Assembly (NCBI GenBank): GCA_037042185.1
Contig: JAXQJY010000033.1
Coordinates: 3,100,001 to 3,164,000, forward strand
Direction of reading: 5' to 3'
DNA from: Sordariomycetes sp. S80-01Y
Taxonomy: Eukaryota > Ascomycota > Sordariomycetes
Length of the DNA: 64,000 bases
Below, piece by piece: positions 44,872-55,690 of this stretch (its first letter is position 1; each line of letters begins with the position of its first letter). The notes below the pieces were generated by a model. It saw only the letters and a list, made by a program, of their open reading frames with translations. It was not told where the DNA came from and did not search any database. Made by a program: the position numbers and the translations under genes.

Positions 44872-46193
44872 TCACCTCCTGCCAGCATCCAAACCACCAG
44901 CAAGGTCCTGCTCCAAGCCGTTGCCCATGCCGGCGTACTCCTGCGGCCGCGGGTCCTCGGCCTTCCACTGTCCATTGTTCTGGGGCATTGGCACCTGGCC
45001 GGGGTTCTGTTGGCCGGCGGCACCGCCAGGTCCTCCCGCGCCGGGAACGGTCCTTACGACCTGGCGGAAGCGGTCGACCTCGTCCAGGATAGCCCTGCGC
45101 ATATCGGCGACATCGTCCATGACCTCGAAGTCGAAGTTGAAGGTGGTAGGGCAGTCGGGCTCGTCGGAGGCGTCGTGCCAGATGTGCAGATAGGGATGCT
45201 CAAGTGCCTGCTCCACGCTGATTCGGCTTGAGGGATCGAAAGCGAGCATCTTGTCGAGAAGGTCAAGGGCGTCGGGGTTGGCATTGGGGAAAAGACTCGG
45301 GAAAGGCTTCTTGGGCATGAAGGGGAGGTTACGCACGTACTCCTGCGCCCTGGGAGAGCCGATGCGCGAGAGAGTTTCCTCGTTGGGGGTACCCAGAATG
45401 TGCAGAATCTGGTTCAGCTGGTCGACATAGTCGCGACCCTTGAAGAATGGCCTTCCTCCAAGAAGCTCGGCAAGAATGCAGCCGACGGACCACACGTCAA
45501 TAGCCTTGGTGTAGCTCTGGAAGCTTAGCATGATCTCAGGCGCACGGTACCATCTCGTAGCAACATATTCGGTCATGTAACCAGCATTCTCCTCAGGGTC
45601 GATGGAGAAGCCACGCGCAAGGCCAAAGTCACAGATTTTGAGCTCGCAGTCTGCGTTGACGAGAAGGTTGCCGGGCTTGAGATCGCGGTGGAGGACGTTG
45701 GCGGAGTGGATGTACTTGAGACCGCAGAGAATCTGGTAGATGAAAGACTGGAAGTGGGCGTCGGTCAGAGGCTGTCCGGAGCGAATAATAGCGGCGAGAT
45801 CGCACTCCATCAGCTCCTCGTACAGGTAGGTCTCGTTGAAGTTGTCTGGACGGGGGATGTCCATGTCGTACAAGCATGTGATGTTGCGATGGCCGCGGAA
45901 ATGCTGAAGGAGCTTGATCTCACGCAGAGCGCGCTTGGCGAGAATCTTTTTGCTAAAGACATTGGTAACCTTCTTGATGGCGACGCCTTCGCTGGTCTGG
46001 TTGTTGACTGCGGCACTGGCGGAGAGTCAGCACTTGTTCGTACCACGCACGACTGCCATGGCGGGGTAGGATGGGCTTACCAGACGATGCCGTACGCGCC
46101 TTGACCGAGCTCCTTGGTGACGGTGTAGCGCTCGTCGACGATGAAGTCCTGGTTGAAGACCTTGAAGACCTTGCGCCCCGAGAGATCGGCCAT
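44872..46193 (-). CDS. MPS1: Cell-wall-integrity MAP kinase (Slt2/Mps1 type, TEY)
   Basis: Exon 1 is 46193..46081 and exon 2 is 46015..44872; the 65-nt intron has donor GTAAGC, a GCTGACT branch site and acceptor CCAG, phase 2. The product is 418 aa. Start [20 protein letters not shown], glycine loop GQGAYGIVC formed by the splice, VAIKK lysine, HRDLKPGN (about 147-154) and DFG (167-169). Dual-phosphorylation motif T186-E187-Y188 is followed by [13 protein letters not shown] with the ERK-like core and the Gln/Pro/Gly C-terminal tail identifies the Slt2/Mps1 branch rather than Hog1 (TGY). In plant-pathogenic ascomycetes MPS1 is needed for wall integrity, conidiation and penetration (family knowledge). 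The orthologue name is by resemblance. Confidence 0.95.
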
Positions 46194-47123
46194 CTTGTAG
46201 CTATTCGTCGTCGGCGTGGAGTGAATCGGCGAGAGTTGCGCGGCGCTGGGCTGTATTCAGGGTTTCGACGATGCGGGGCAGTCGAACGACTGGGAACGAG
46301 CGAGAGGATGGAGCGAGGTGGGGGAGGGCAAGGCGCAGGTATAAGGGAGGAGGTGGAAGAGGAGGATCGAGTAAGCACGGATGGTCGAGCAAGATATTAA
46401 TAGAGACCAAGACGACAATGGGCGAGATGTTCAAGGGAGAAGATGACGGACGAAGCTCTTGCGCAGGCGCTGGCGCTGGCTCAGGCTGAGGTGGACTCGA
46501 AGCAACTGAAAGGGTGGAGGTGGATCGTGCAGCCAGCGCGCGGCCAGTGCGGCCCAGCCCTTGCCAGTCCTTGCCAGTCCTTGCCAGCCCTGCCAGTGAG
46601 GTGGGAGACCTCTGGCACTGGCAGCGGCAACAATTGTTAGTGCATGCATGTCAACCTGGAACTGAGGTGGTCCCTTCTCCCCGTCGACCAATCATTCGCA
46701 CCATCTTCACCTCTCGTCACCATCTAACCGCCGACGTGACAGCTCAATTTCCAGTCTGACTGGTTGCTGATTGGAGTCGCTCACTTGCTGGTGGATCTGG
46801 CCATCGATTACTCTTCACGCGCCAGTGCCGCCTCGCCCCAGGTGGTTCAGCCTCATCTCATGGACGCGTTGAAAGCACAGCCACTCGCATTGATCAACCA
46901 ACGATCATGGGCATCTACGTGGGCTCAACCGCGCAGCCATGAGTCTCTGTAACAATGAAGACAGATATGTTTCTTGAGGTTGCTGAAAGGATGAGGATGA
47001 GTGCCTACGCAGTGCCGCATTTAGACTGAGCTAGCTGAGCCTCACATCGGTTGCGACTCGACGTCGAAGGTGATTCTCATGGACCAGCAGCCCGTCAGCT
47101 TCGTAAATGCTATGGAGTTGATC
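46194..47123. other. Upstream region of the MAP kinase
   Basis: It is purine-rich on the plus strand immediately upstream of the kinase (46300-46450; GAGGAGGTGGAAGAGGAGG), i.e. a long pyrimidine tract in the coding direction, as is frequent in fungal core promoters. It also contains the CCTTGCCAGT repeat. No gene was supported. Confidence 0.5.
46558..46597. repeat. Tandem repeat CCTTGCCAGT upstream of the MAP kinase
   Basis: About four 10-bp units of CCTTGCCAGT (the last degraded to CCCTGCCAGT) run from 46558, some 370 bp upstream of the kinase start codon. Related GCCAG words continue on either side (GCAGCCAGCGCG, GCGGCCAGTGCGG). Confidence 0.75.
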
Positions 47124-47843
47124 TTAACAGCCGCCACCGCCACCTCCTCCGTCGCAACCGCCACCTCCTGCGCCAAACCCTCCGACAACCATCATGCCGG
47201 CGCCGCCAGAAACACCTGCGGATGTGTTTACTTGGCCCGCATACCCAGCTCCGTTCAGAGGGACCTCTGCTTGTCTAACAGCATAGAACTTGCCCCAAAC
47301 CGACATCTTCTCGCACAAAGCGATGGAGCTGATGATGACCATCCTCTCAAAGTCCAAACCCCAGTCAACATTCAAAGATAGCGTCCCTCCACGTGTAGGG
47401 ATTTTACTGTGTTGGAATTCTGCAAGCAAATTGTCTGGTGTCGTCGCATCGAGCAGTTTGCTTGAGCCTCCAACTCTTCCGGCGTGACTCCACGTCAGAT
47501 GCTGGGGCTTTCCTCGAGATACGCCGAACTCTACATCGGCAGATCTAGATCCAGATCTCCGGAGTATTGTTACTTCATTGGCCTTCTCGATGTCTTGGAA
47601 CCCAGTGCTTTTGATCTCGTATGCGGGCTCCTCGGGTACTCTCCGAACAGAGCCGACTACGGTCGCAGTGTCTTTCGTTTTGGTGCCCTCATGCATCAAA
47701 ATGTAGGGCGCATCTGTCGAGCCGTGGTTCGCAATGTCGATGATGTATGGTTCCGATTCCGGGGAGAGAGGCGTGACGATGTAGTCTGACATCAGCTTCT
47801 TGGAGATCTTGAATTGAGCTGCTGGCAACGACATGGTGGTCAT
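47124..47843 (-). CDS. Hypothetical protein with hydrophobic beta/helix core and Gly-rich Cys-ended tail
   Basis: This is a single exon of 239 aa, start MTTMSLPAAQFKISKKLMSDY; a second ATG lies three codons in. The core alternates beta-like segments (PYIIDIANHG, PYILMHEGTK, ATVVGSVRR, NEVTILRRSG) and ends with a long hydrophobic helix (GLDFERMVIISSIALCEKMSV). This resembles the tubby-C-terminal/LURP-one barrel plan, but the resemblance is only by eye. The C-terminus is strikingly Gly-rich and ends in cysteines (GGFGAGGGGCDGGGGGGGC). A terminal Cys could be lipid-modified, which is speculation. No named family is assigned. Codon use and a full-length open frame support it being real. Confidence 0.7.
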   Translation of the reverse strand: MTTMSLPAAQFKISKKLMSDYIVTPLSPESEPYIIDIANHGSTDAPYILMHEGTKTKDTATVVGSVRRVPEEPAYEIKSTGFQDIEKANEVTILRRSGSRSADVEFGVSRGKPQHLTWSHAGRVGGSSKLLDATTPDNLLAEFQHSKIPTRGGTLSLNVDWGLDFERMVIISSIALCEKMSVWGKFYAVRQAEVPLNGAGYAGQVNTSAGVSGGAGMMVVGGFGAGGGGCDGGGGGGGC

Positions 47844-49890
47844 TGGATGGGTAGTGATCAGTCTGTATCAGACAAGAAGTTATTTGTACAGGCTCGTGGT
47901 TCTGGTCAAGGTGGCGTTGCTATGCTTGTGATACTGCTTTCCTGTTTTTGTGGCAGGGCCAATCCGTGACGAGATCCCGTTGAATCTTATATCCTCTGTT
48001 CTGTCGACGCCTCTCGGGCAGCCCCCAACGTCGATCATTCCGTCTGTTCCGAAACGTCATCGGGTGACAATAAATTTTAATCTCTGTCAGGTAACCCATC
48101 TTCCCTCTAGCCGTCTTTGGGGACTCTTTAGTGCTGCTTTATTTAGCACTTAACTATTGAGATCAATTAGCGTCGTGTATCCTAGAGCTAGGAAACGGCA
48201 GTCTATCGAAAAAGCGGTCCATAGGTTCAAGGCTTTCTAGGTTGTGGGCACCTAGTCTCCTCTTCGCGTTAGGGAAAGACATCAGGACCTGCGGTCCCTA
48301 AAGGTGAAAGCCATCCGTTAAGCACCTGGTTAGGTGTTGTTTGTTAGTCTTTTCTGTTACGACGGGGAACGTCTCCAGGTCAAGACCATGGAGGGATGCG
48401 ATTCGCGGTCTGCAATTGTAGGGGAGCCAACGTGGACGTGATAGCTGTGTTTTCCTCATTATAATCTGTACAATTGTGTATGGTTGATCAGTTCGCCTAC
48501 TGAACAGCTAGCTACGCATTTGCAAACTTCGAGAAATGGAATCGGAAGGTGAAAGCGCACTTAAAACGAAATGTAAGTCTGTTTTGCTAAGGAGTCCACT
48601 AGAATGCTTAGCGGACTGGAGGTCGAGTCGCACATGGCATGGAGCGTAAGCTCAGCTGATCATCTGAGCCTCGCGAGGCCTTGGATGGGGCCGCTTTCTG
48701 AGGCTAACCTGCGTCGTAAATGATCCACCCGTGCCGCAGGAGATGGCACTGGACCAGCCTGCCACCGAGCGAATAGATGTAATCGATGAACCCTCAAAAA
48801 ACGTAGGTATCTAAGCAGTGCTGCTTTTACACTGAAGTCAAATGCAGTTTCAACCAACCGAAGACGGGCAATCTGGTACCAAATCGAAGTGGCGCTGACG
48901 GGCGGGAAACATTGACACGAAATGTTCGAACCGATCGCTGCCAACTAACTGCCTTCACCTCATGGAGGATTGGCAGCACAGCCAGCCAGTTGCCTTGTTT
49001 AACCAAAAATCAAGGGCAACTAAGTTGATAAATCGCAGAGCCACGGCCGCCTGCTGCTCACTGCGCCCCCGTGGCCTGGTCCCCTAGTGGCGCAGGCCAA
49101 CCAAGCGGCGGCCCGCACAGCGCATAGATCCGTGAGCCAGACTCAGCATGCCTCTTTTTGCCCTATTCTGCCTTCTGTTGGTGCTCTTAGCCATTGAGTA
49201 GACGTCTCTTCGATAGCTGGCGCCAAGCTACCGGGACAACAATGTGTTCGCTTGGTGGCGTCAGATCAATCCAGACCCTCTGCCCCCGGCGCCTTCCTGG
49301 GAATCCAAGACGACCACAGCCAGAGAGCATTTGTGCAACACTCTGGACTAACTATATTCGTGCCGAAGCCATGTCCAGTCATGTCGTTTATCTCACTGGC
49401 GGCTGGTGGCTGTATGCGTGTTGCTACTCTTTGCATATCAGGCCGGCCTCCAGCATGAAAGCCGTCATGATTCGTCACAAGGCTATCAAAGTACAGAATT
49501 CAGCCCAATGTCTCAAACGTAGACATCCATTTCCTAGAAAGAGAAAACGTTTATCCCCAGAACACGTCTTGTGATTGGGCCGATTGTGTTGGTCCGCCTG
49601 GTCGTGAAGGCCGGAGCCTGGCCCAACACTGCCGATACTCGCCAGCCAGAACTGCAGTCTCTCTTCTGCAGATTGGCATGTTCCCAAGACGCATAAGAAG
49701 GCATGTTGGTCGTCAGGCCAAAAGTTCAGCCCATGCGGGAATGCCTGGTTCATTCCTTTATCTACGGCATACTATTTAGTCGGCGTTTGCCCACCCTCGT
49801 GGTTTCCAATCCCCCGTTCTGGCCTCTCGTTATCTTCATCCCATCTAATCTATACACTCTACTCAAGTATTAAAAGCAAAGCTTAACAAC
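47844..49890. other. Intergenic divergent region, 2 kb
   Basis: The region lies between the Gly/Cys-tailed protein gene (minus) and the ZNFX1-like helicase gene (plus). Nothing coding is supported. The part at 48060-48700 is AT-rich with many stops. Short frames at 49194-49574 lack domains. Confidence 0.45.
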
Positions 49891-52800
49891 ATGTCCGCAC
49901 GCCCCCGGCGAGTTTGCACCCACTGGCTAAGGGGAAGATGTCGTTTCGGTCTCCAATGCAAGTTCGCCCACGAGAAGATCGCTTCGAAAGACAACCTCGC
50001 GGAGATTGCCAGCCGTCGCCGGGCAGAGAACCCAGCTCAAGATGCCTTCCAAGCTTGGAGACGACGGCGCTATGCCTCAAGCACGGCTGACAAACGAGAC
50101 TGGATCGCACAGGCGTTGGCACTTCTTGACCACAATATCGACACTACCCAGCAAGTCATCCGAGAAATGGCAACAGATGCGAGTCTACAGGTTGTTCGAT
50201 CGATTGTTGAGTCTGTCGAGTTTGTGGCTACAGCTTCAGCTCAACCCTATCTCACCAGTACCATCATGCCACTGTTCCGTCTACTGTCCCATCCGCAAGT
50301 TATCGACTCTGCGGCACTAGAACAGGAAGTTGGTATCTTGTACAGGTGTCTTCTGGGACTTGACGCTTCCCGCCTGCGTACGCTGTTCCTGTTCATATTC
50401 GATGTCGCGAAGCATGCAATACTCGACAACGATGATGCCGCCGAAGATACAATGTTAGAATGTCTCAGCGTGTCTGCCGCTATTCTGGCGAAGGTTGTTG
50501 ATTCGAGCGTTTCGACCCAGCTCAATCCATCCTTCAACGAGATCGCGAAGCGGTTCTTGGCAGTTCTGGAAGGCATCCCCAACCCTGAACTCAGTTACTT
50601 CTGCATCCAGGCCTCCAAGCACATCGAATACGTTCAAAGGCGCCTGGGTATTGGGCAAGCGTTGCACAGCAAAAGCACCCCTGGGCTCCAGGCTATCAAC
50701 CGAGCTCATTTCACCCTCACCCAAGACTTGCCTGGTAGACTCTCGAGTCAAGGACGCCGTCACGACAATGACCATGAGAACATTGCGAATATCTCTCTCA
50801 TGCCAACGGGGGACGAAATCATGTCTCTGCGCGATGAGTATTTACCAACAACGGACGCGGACATGCATCACGTCAAGGGAGTCGAAGGGCTGTTAGATCG
50901 CAATTTCCGCCTCCTCAGAGAGGATCTCTTCTACGACTTGCGTAATGCAGTCCGCTCCGAGCTTGAGCAGTTATCTGGCCAGTCCCCAACCAAAAAGTTC
51001 GGAGAGCTGCGTACAAAGGTCCGCTCTTATCAACTCACACGCCCTACCAACATGACTTTTGCCCGCCGTGAAGGTCTCGAGCTCGAGGTACAAATGTTAC
51101 AGCCTCCCTTCGCTCCTCGTCCCGACAAGAAAAGAAGAATCGAGGCTTGGTCTCAGGGCCAGCGTCTATCTCCAGGATCGCTTGTCTGTGCGGTCGACGA
51201 GCTAGGAAGAGCCATCTTCTTCCTTGTGTCACAGTCGACCCAGGTCAGTGCTCCTGATCAGCATACCGGAAACTTCAATAGGCCTGGCGAGGAAGGCGAA
51301 AAGAGTACAAAGAAAACTCTCGCCGACGATCCCAAGTTTGCGTATCTGCGGCTTCAGCCCGTTGAACAGACAGAGCGAGAGCTTGTCGATGCGATCGCTT
51401 GGTTCAAATCCCTGTCAGGCCCTTTCAACCGCCGTCTATTAGAATTCCCTGGGATTCTTCTACCGTCTGCATTGCCTCCTCTAAAGGTGCTACAAAAGAT
51501 GTCTGACACCATGGATCTGCCCTTGCAAGATATCTTGACCAGTCCCGACCCTAACGGAAGCCCTGTAAAGCCACCTCTGTACAGTCTTCGCTCTGGATTC
51601 TCTTTTGATCTGAGTTGCCTCTGTTCTGATGGTACCCAATTACGGTATCGGCCTTCAGACACTCCAGTGGCCCGAGAGCTTAGTAGGCATTCGACTCTTG
51701 ACCCGACTCAAGCTTCAGCTATCTTGAACTCTTTGCGAAGATCCATTGCTGTCACCCAAGGCCCCCCTGGCACCGGGAAGAGCTATACTGGAGAAGCGCT
51801 CATCAAAGTTCTCCTTGCCAACAAAAAGGCCGCGGAATTAGGTCCAATTATCTGTGTATGTTACACAAACCATGCCCTAGATCAATTGCTTGAACATCTC
51901 CTCGATGGTGGCGTGGAGCAGATTGTTCGAATTGGCTCCCGCTCAAAGTCTGAGAGGCTCGCCGAAGTTAACCTCCGACACGTTACCAAAAGCATGACTC
52001 GTACTCGCATCGAGAGCAAGAAGCTTTACGAATCGTATAGTTCAATTGAATATACTGCCGAACAGATCTGCAGTCAACTGGAAACAGTAAAATTCACCAG
52101 AACCGACGACTTGATCAAGGCCTATCTAGCTGATGAGAAACCGGAGTGGCATCACGCGCTTTTCGGCGGCATCGAAAAAGACGAGGATGGGTTTCAGTCC
52201 GTGAGTAGAAACAAGAAGGTCAGCTTGAAGCAGTGGCTCGGTTCTGGACATAAAAGTCAAGATGCCGAGCGCGATATCAGTGAGCTTGAATCGCTGTGGG
52301 CCTCAGATCTGCCTCGCAGAGAACGCCTAGCTCTCTATGATCATTGGCTTATGAATGCCACAAGCGACAAACTAAACCCATCCAGAAGTTTGTTTGAAGA
52401 ATTCACAAAGTCGAAGCGGGCGAATGAGTCGCTGAGGGCTGGTCTGGATCTCCGGTGCTTGCAGTCTGCCAACATCATCGGTGTAACCACTACCGGACTG
52501 GCACGTAACATTGAGCTCTTACGTCGCGTGCGGTCCAAAGTACTCTTGTGTGAGGAAGCTGGGGAGGTTCTGGAGGGTCACTTACTCACAGCCCTGCTCC
52601 CATCGATCGAGCATGTCGTTCTCATCGGCGACCACCAACAACTGAGGCCTCAAATTCAAGATTGGCGTCTGCAACGGGCCAATCCTGCGGGTGTGAAATA
52701 CTCTCTGGACACTTCACTCTTCGAACGTCTTGTTCAACCACTCTCACCCGACGGTGCAAAGCAGGGAATCCCTTTCAGCGTCCTGGACACCCAAAGAAGG

Positions 52801-55620
52801 ATGCATCCGAACATCGCTGAGCTCATCCGATCGACCCTCTACCCCAATCTTGTCGACGCCGAAAATGTGACAGGCTACCCGCAGGTACCAGGAATGGCTA
52901 GACGTCTTTTCTGGATGGACCACGCACAGCCTGAGGTGGGCCATGAGCAGAGCGATGCTGCAGATACTTCTCGTTCGAATGATTTTGAGGTCGACATGGT
53001 CTCGGAGCTTGTATCGCATCTTCTGCGACAGGGCACTTACAAATCCGGCGACATAGCTGTTCTCACTCCTTATCTCGGGCAGTTGCATAAAATACGCAAA
53101 AAGCTCAGCTCCACAACGCAGATTGTCTTGAACGACCGTGACACACAAGACCTTGTCGAAACGGACCTTCTTACGGCGCCCCAGGTTGGCAAGTCGTCAT
53201 CCCTAGCAGAAGTCCGTGCGGCTACTGTGGACAACTTCCAAGGCGAGGAGGCGAGGGTCGTCATTGTTTCCTTGGTACGCAGCAACGAGCAAAGACGACC
53301 TGGCTTCCTCAACACGTCGAACCGGATCAACGTTCTCCTTTCTCGAGCCAAGCACGGGATGTATCTCATTGGGAATGCCTCCACATTCTGTACCGTTCCA
53401 ATGTGGTCAAACGTCCGTCGTCTCCTTGGTGATAACTGTGGAGCGAAGCTGCAGCTTCAGTGTCCTCGCCATACCTCGACTGAGATCCTCGTCGAGAAAC
53501 CCGAAGACTTCCTGATTCTAGCACCGGATGGAGGATGTACCTTGCCTTGCGAGAAGCGCCTTGCCTGCGGTCATGCCTGCACGGGGTGTTGTCATTCCGA
53601 TGCGCTGCATTCTGCAGTCAAGTGCCTGGAGCCGTGTCCTCGATTCAAGGAGGGATGTGATCACATCTGCCCTCGGCTTTGTGGCGAGCGTTGTGAGAGT
53701 CGCTGCAATGCAACAGTGGACATGAATCTTGTACTGTACTGCGGCCATCTTGTGAAATCAGCCCCTTGTTGGCAAGCTCAGAACCTTGACAGCTTGGAGT
53801 GCATGGTTCCTGTAACCAAGACACTGTCGATTTGCGGTCATCAGCACACCGTACCATGCTCGCAAGTTATAGAGTCCAACTTCAAGTGCACAGCCTCATG
53901 TGGTAGTCTGCTCTCTTGCGGCCACCGCTGCAAAAGTGCGTGCCATAAATGCCACTTGGAGGATAACTCGGGTTTGCAAGTCGAAAATCATGCGCCGTGC
54001 ACTCAGCGCTGCGGGAGGAACTTCACGACCTGCAGTCACAGCTGTGCTAAGCCTTGCCATGGTGAAGCTCCATGTCCTCCCTGCGCAATGCCTTGCGAGA
54101 ATCGATGCCAGCACTCCAAATGCGGCAAGAAGTGCAGCGAGCCATGCGTACCATGTGCAGAAACCAGATGTTCATCGCGATGCCCCCACTCTGCTTGCAC
54201 CATGCCTTGTGCAGCACCTTGCGACTGGGTGCCTTGCTCCTTGAGATGCGAAAAGACCCTCAGCTGCGGGCATCGATGCCCTTCAGTATGCGGAGAGGAA
54301 TGCCCCGGGCCTGAGTTCTGCCAAGTATGCGCGAGTGAAGATGTAAAGTCTCTGATCGTTGACTACATCATGTACAGCGAGTACAAAGATGTTGACTTGG
54401 ATGAACAGCCGTGCATCGTCCCCGACTGCGGCCATCCACTGACACTCGACAGCATGGACGGTCAGATGGGGATGGCAGACCATTACACTTTGTCCGATGA
54501 AACCGTCCCCGTTGCTGTCAAGGAGGCTCAGAAGCCCTTTTCGTCCCCCGAAGGCGCTGTCATCAAGGTTTGCCCAAAGTGTCGGGGCTCCTTGAGGAGC
54601 ATCTCACGGTACGGTCGCATCGTTCGAAGGGGTCTCCTAGATGAGACTACGAAGAAGTTCATCTCCTGGTCGAATGGCCGCCTAAAAGAGTGTCTGGAGA
54701 AGTTTGCAGTCATCGAGGATACCTTTCAAAATCTGGGCCACGTCGAGGCGAACGTGCCTGGTTTTGTCGAAGTGGATTGCAGCATGCCGCGACAGAAGTA
54801 TCTCGCCGCCATGTGCGACTCTTTATCCACGGGATCCCGCTATTCGCCGTTGAAGAGTCTACGAGGCACGCTGCAAAGTCTGTTGAAAAAGGTCAGCAAG
54901 GATGAGCAGCCCTATCAACGAGTTGCGAACCTCATGCGCTTCTCCGGCAAGGGCAACTATGAAGCTGAGGTGCAGATGAGCGGTTACATCAAGACGCTCG
55001 GTTTGCTCTTGAGATGCGATCTGTTGATACTGGGGGCATACCTAAAGCGATGCCCTGACAGGGCTGGTGCTGCCAAGAACCTCAAATTTGACGAGTACTT
55101 GAAGGATGCTACCAATCTCATCAGACTAGCTCAGGAGAAAGAATTCCGTCGCAACGAGGTCGAGGGTCGGATCCTGCTTGCTCGGCTTTTAGCCCTATCA
55201 CCGGATACCAAAAGCACCGGGCAAGAAACAACATCCTACCGCGAACAGGGCGAAGAGCAGCTGCGGCTGGCGGAACGGATGATGAAAGATTTCCCCTCGG
55301 CCAAAGCACTTCAACCAGAGCTCGAGCAGGCGCAGCAGGAGCTCCGTGGCTCATTCTACAGCATTGTCTCCATGGAGGAGCGGATGGCCGTCTACCGTGC
55401 AATGTCTCAGGAATTCCTCGGTACTGGTCATTGGTACACCTGCGAGCGAGGGCATCCGTTCACTATTGGCGAATGCGGTATGCCGATGGAGCAAGCCCGA
55501 TGTCCGGAGTGTAATGCTCACATCGGAGGGCAGCATCATCGGCCTGTTGACGGTGTTCAGCATGATACTGAGATGGAGGGACTTGCTCGAGCTGTTAATG
55601 GGATGAATATCCGACAATAG
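49891..55620 (+). CDS. ZNFX1-type SF1 RNA-helicase-like protein with CCCH, NFX1 and RZ zinc fingers
   Basis: An intronless 1909-aa frame. A CCCH finger lies at residues 9-26 (VCTHWLRGRCRFGLQCKFAH). The SF1/UPF1-like helicase core follows: QGPPGTGKS (about 623-631), LLCEEAGEVLEGHL as the DEAA-box position (about 884-897), IGDHQQLRP (motif III), DTQRRMHPNIAEL (motif IV region), VDNFQGEEARVVIVSLVR (motif V) and NVLLSRAKHGMYLIGN (motif VI). A long run of NFX1-type cysteine fingers occupies about residues 1210-1480 (CGHACTGCCH, CSHSCAKPCHGE, CGHRCPSVCGEEC). A C-terminal RZ-type finger is at about 1845-1870 (HWYTCERGHPFTIGECG, CPECNAHIGG). This is the architecture of animal ZNFX1; fungal relatives such as S. 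pombe Hrr1 and Neurospora SAD-3 act in RNA silencing. A small-RNA or RNA-surveillance role is inferred. Confidence 0.92.
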   Translation: MSARPRRVCTHWLRGRCRFGLQCKFAHEKIASKDNLAEIASRRRAENPAQDAFQAWRRRRYASSTADKRDWIAQALALLDHNIDTTQQVIREMATDASLQVVRSIVESVEFVATASAQPYLTSTIMPLFRLLSHPQVIDSAALEQEVGILYRCLLGLDASRLRTLFLFIFDVAKHAILDNDDAAEDTMLECLSVSAAILAKVVDSSVSTQLNPSFNEIAKRFLAVLEGIPNPELSYFCIQASKHIEYVQRRLGIGQALHSKSTPGLQAINRAHFTLTQDLPGRLSSQGRRHDNDHENIANISLMPTGDEIMSLRDEYLPTTDADMHHVKGVEGLLDRNFRLLREDLFYDLRNAVRSELEQLSGQSPTKKFGELRTKVRSYQLTRPTNMTFARREGLELEVQMLQPPFAPRPDKKRRIEAWSQGQRLSPGSLVCAVDELGRAIFFLVSQSTQVSAPDQHTGNFNRPGEEGEKSTKKTLADDPKFAYLRLQPVEQTERELVDAIAWFKSLSGPFNRRLLEFPGILLPSALPPLKVLQKMSDTMDLPLQDILTSPDPNGSPVKPPLYSLRSGFSFDLSCLCSDGTQLRYRPSDTPVARELSRHSTLDPTQASAILNSLRRSIAVTQGPPGTGKSYTGEALIKVLLANKKAAELGPIICVCYTNHALDQLLEHLLDGGVEQIVRIGSRSKSERLAEVNLRHVTKSMTRTRIESKKLYESYSSIEYTAEQICSQLETVKFTRTDDLIKAYLADEKPEWHHALFGGIEKDEDGFQSVSRNKKVSLKQWLGSGHKSQDAERDISELESLWASDLPRRERLALYDHWLMNATSDKLNPSRSLFEEFTKSKRANESLRAGLDLRCLQSANIIGVTTTGLARNIELLRRVRSKVLLCEEAGEVLEGHLLTALLPSIEHVVLIGDHQQLRPQIQDWRLQRANPAGVKYSLDTSLFERLVQPLSPDGAKQGIPFSVLDTQRRMHPNIAELIRSTLYPNLVDAENVTGYPQVPGMARRLFWMDHAQPEVGHEQSDAADTSRSNDFEVDMVSELVSHLLRQGTYKSGDIAVLTPYLGQLHKIRKKLSSTTQIVLNDRDTQDLVETDLLTAPQVGKSSSLAEVRAATVDNFQGEEARVVIVSLVRSNEQRRPGFLNTSNRINVLLSRAKHGMYLIGNASTFCTVPMWSNVRRLLGDNCGAKLQLQCPRHTSTEILVEKPEDFLILAPDGGCTLPCEKRLACGHACTGCCHSDALHSAVKCLEPCPRFKEGCDHICPRLCGERCESRCNATVDMNLVLYCGHLVKSAPCWQAQNLDSLECMVPVTKTLSICGHQHTVPCSQVIESNFKCTASCGSLLSCGHRCKSACHKCHLEDNSGLQVENHAPCTQRCGRNFTTCSHSCAKPCHGEAPCPPCAMPCENRCQHSKCGKKCSEPCVPCAETRCSSRCPHSACTMPCAAPCDWVPCSLRCEKTLSCGHRCPSVCGEECPGPEFCQVCASEDVKSLIVDYIMYSEYKDVDLDEQPCIVPDCGHPLTLDSMDGQMGMADHYTLSDETVPVAVKEAQKPFSSPEGAVIKVCPKCRGSLRSISRYGRIVRRGLLDETTKKFISWSNGRLKECLEKFAVIEDTFQNLGHVEANVPGFVEVDCSMPRQKYLAAMCDSLSTGSRYSPLKSLRGTLQSLLKKVSKDEQPYQRVANLMRFSGKGNYEAEVQMSGYIKTLGLLLRCDLLILGAYLKRCPDRAGAAKNLKFDEYLKDATNLIRLAQEKEFRRNEVEGRILLARLLALSPDTKSTGQETTSYREQGEEQLRLAERMMKDFPSAKALQPELEQAQQELRGSFYSIVSMEERMAVYRAMSQEFLGTGHWYTCERGHPFTIGECGMPMEQARCPECNAHIGGQHHRPVDGVQHDTEMEGLARAVNGMNIRQ

Positions 55621-55690
55621 AATATACGCCTTTTCTAATGAATAACGATAGCTCTTTTAACCATTGTTTCTCTACTGTCACTTGTCTCTA

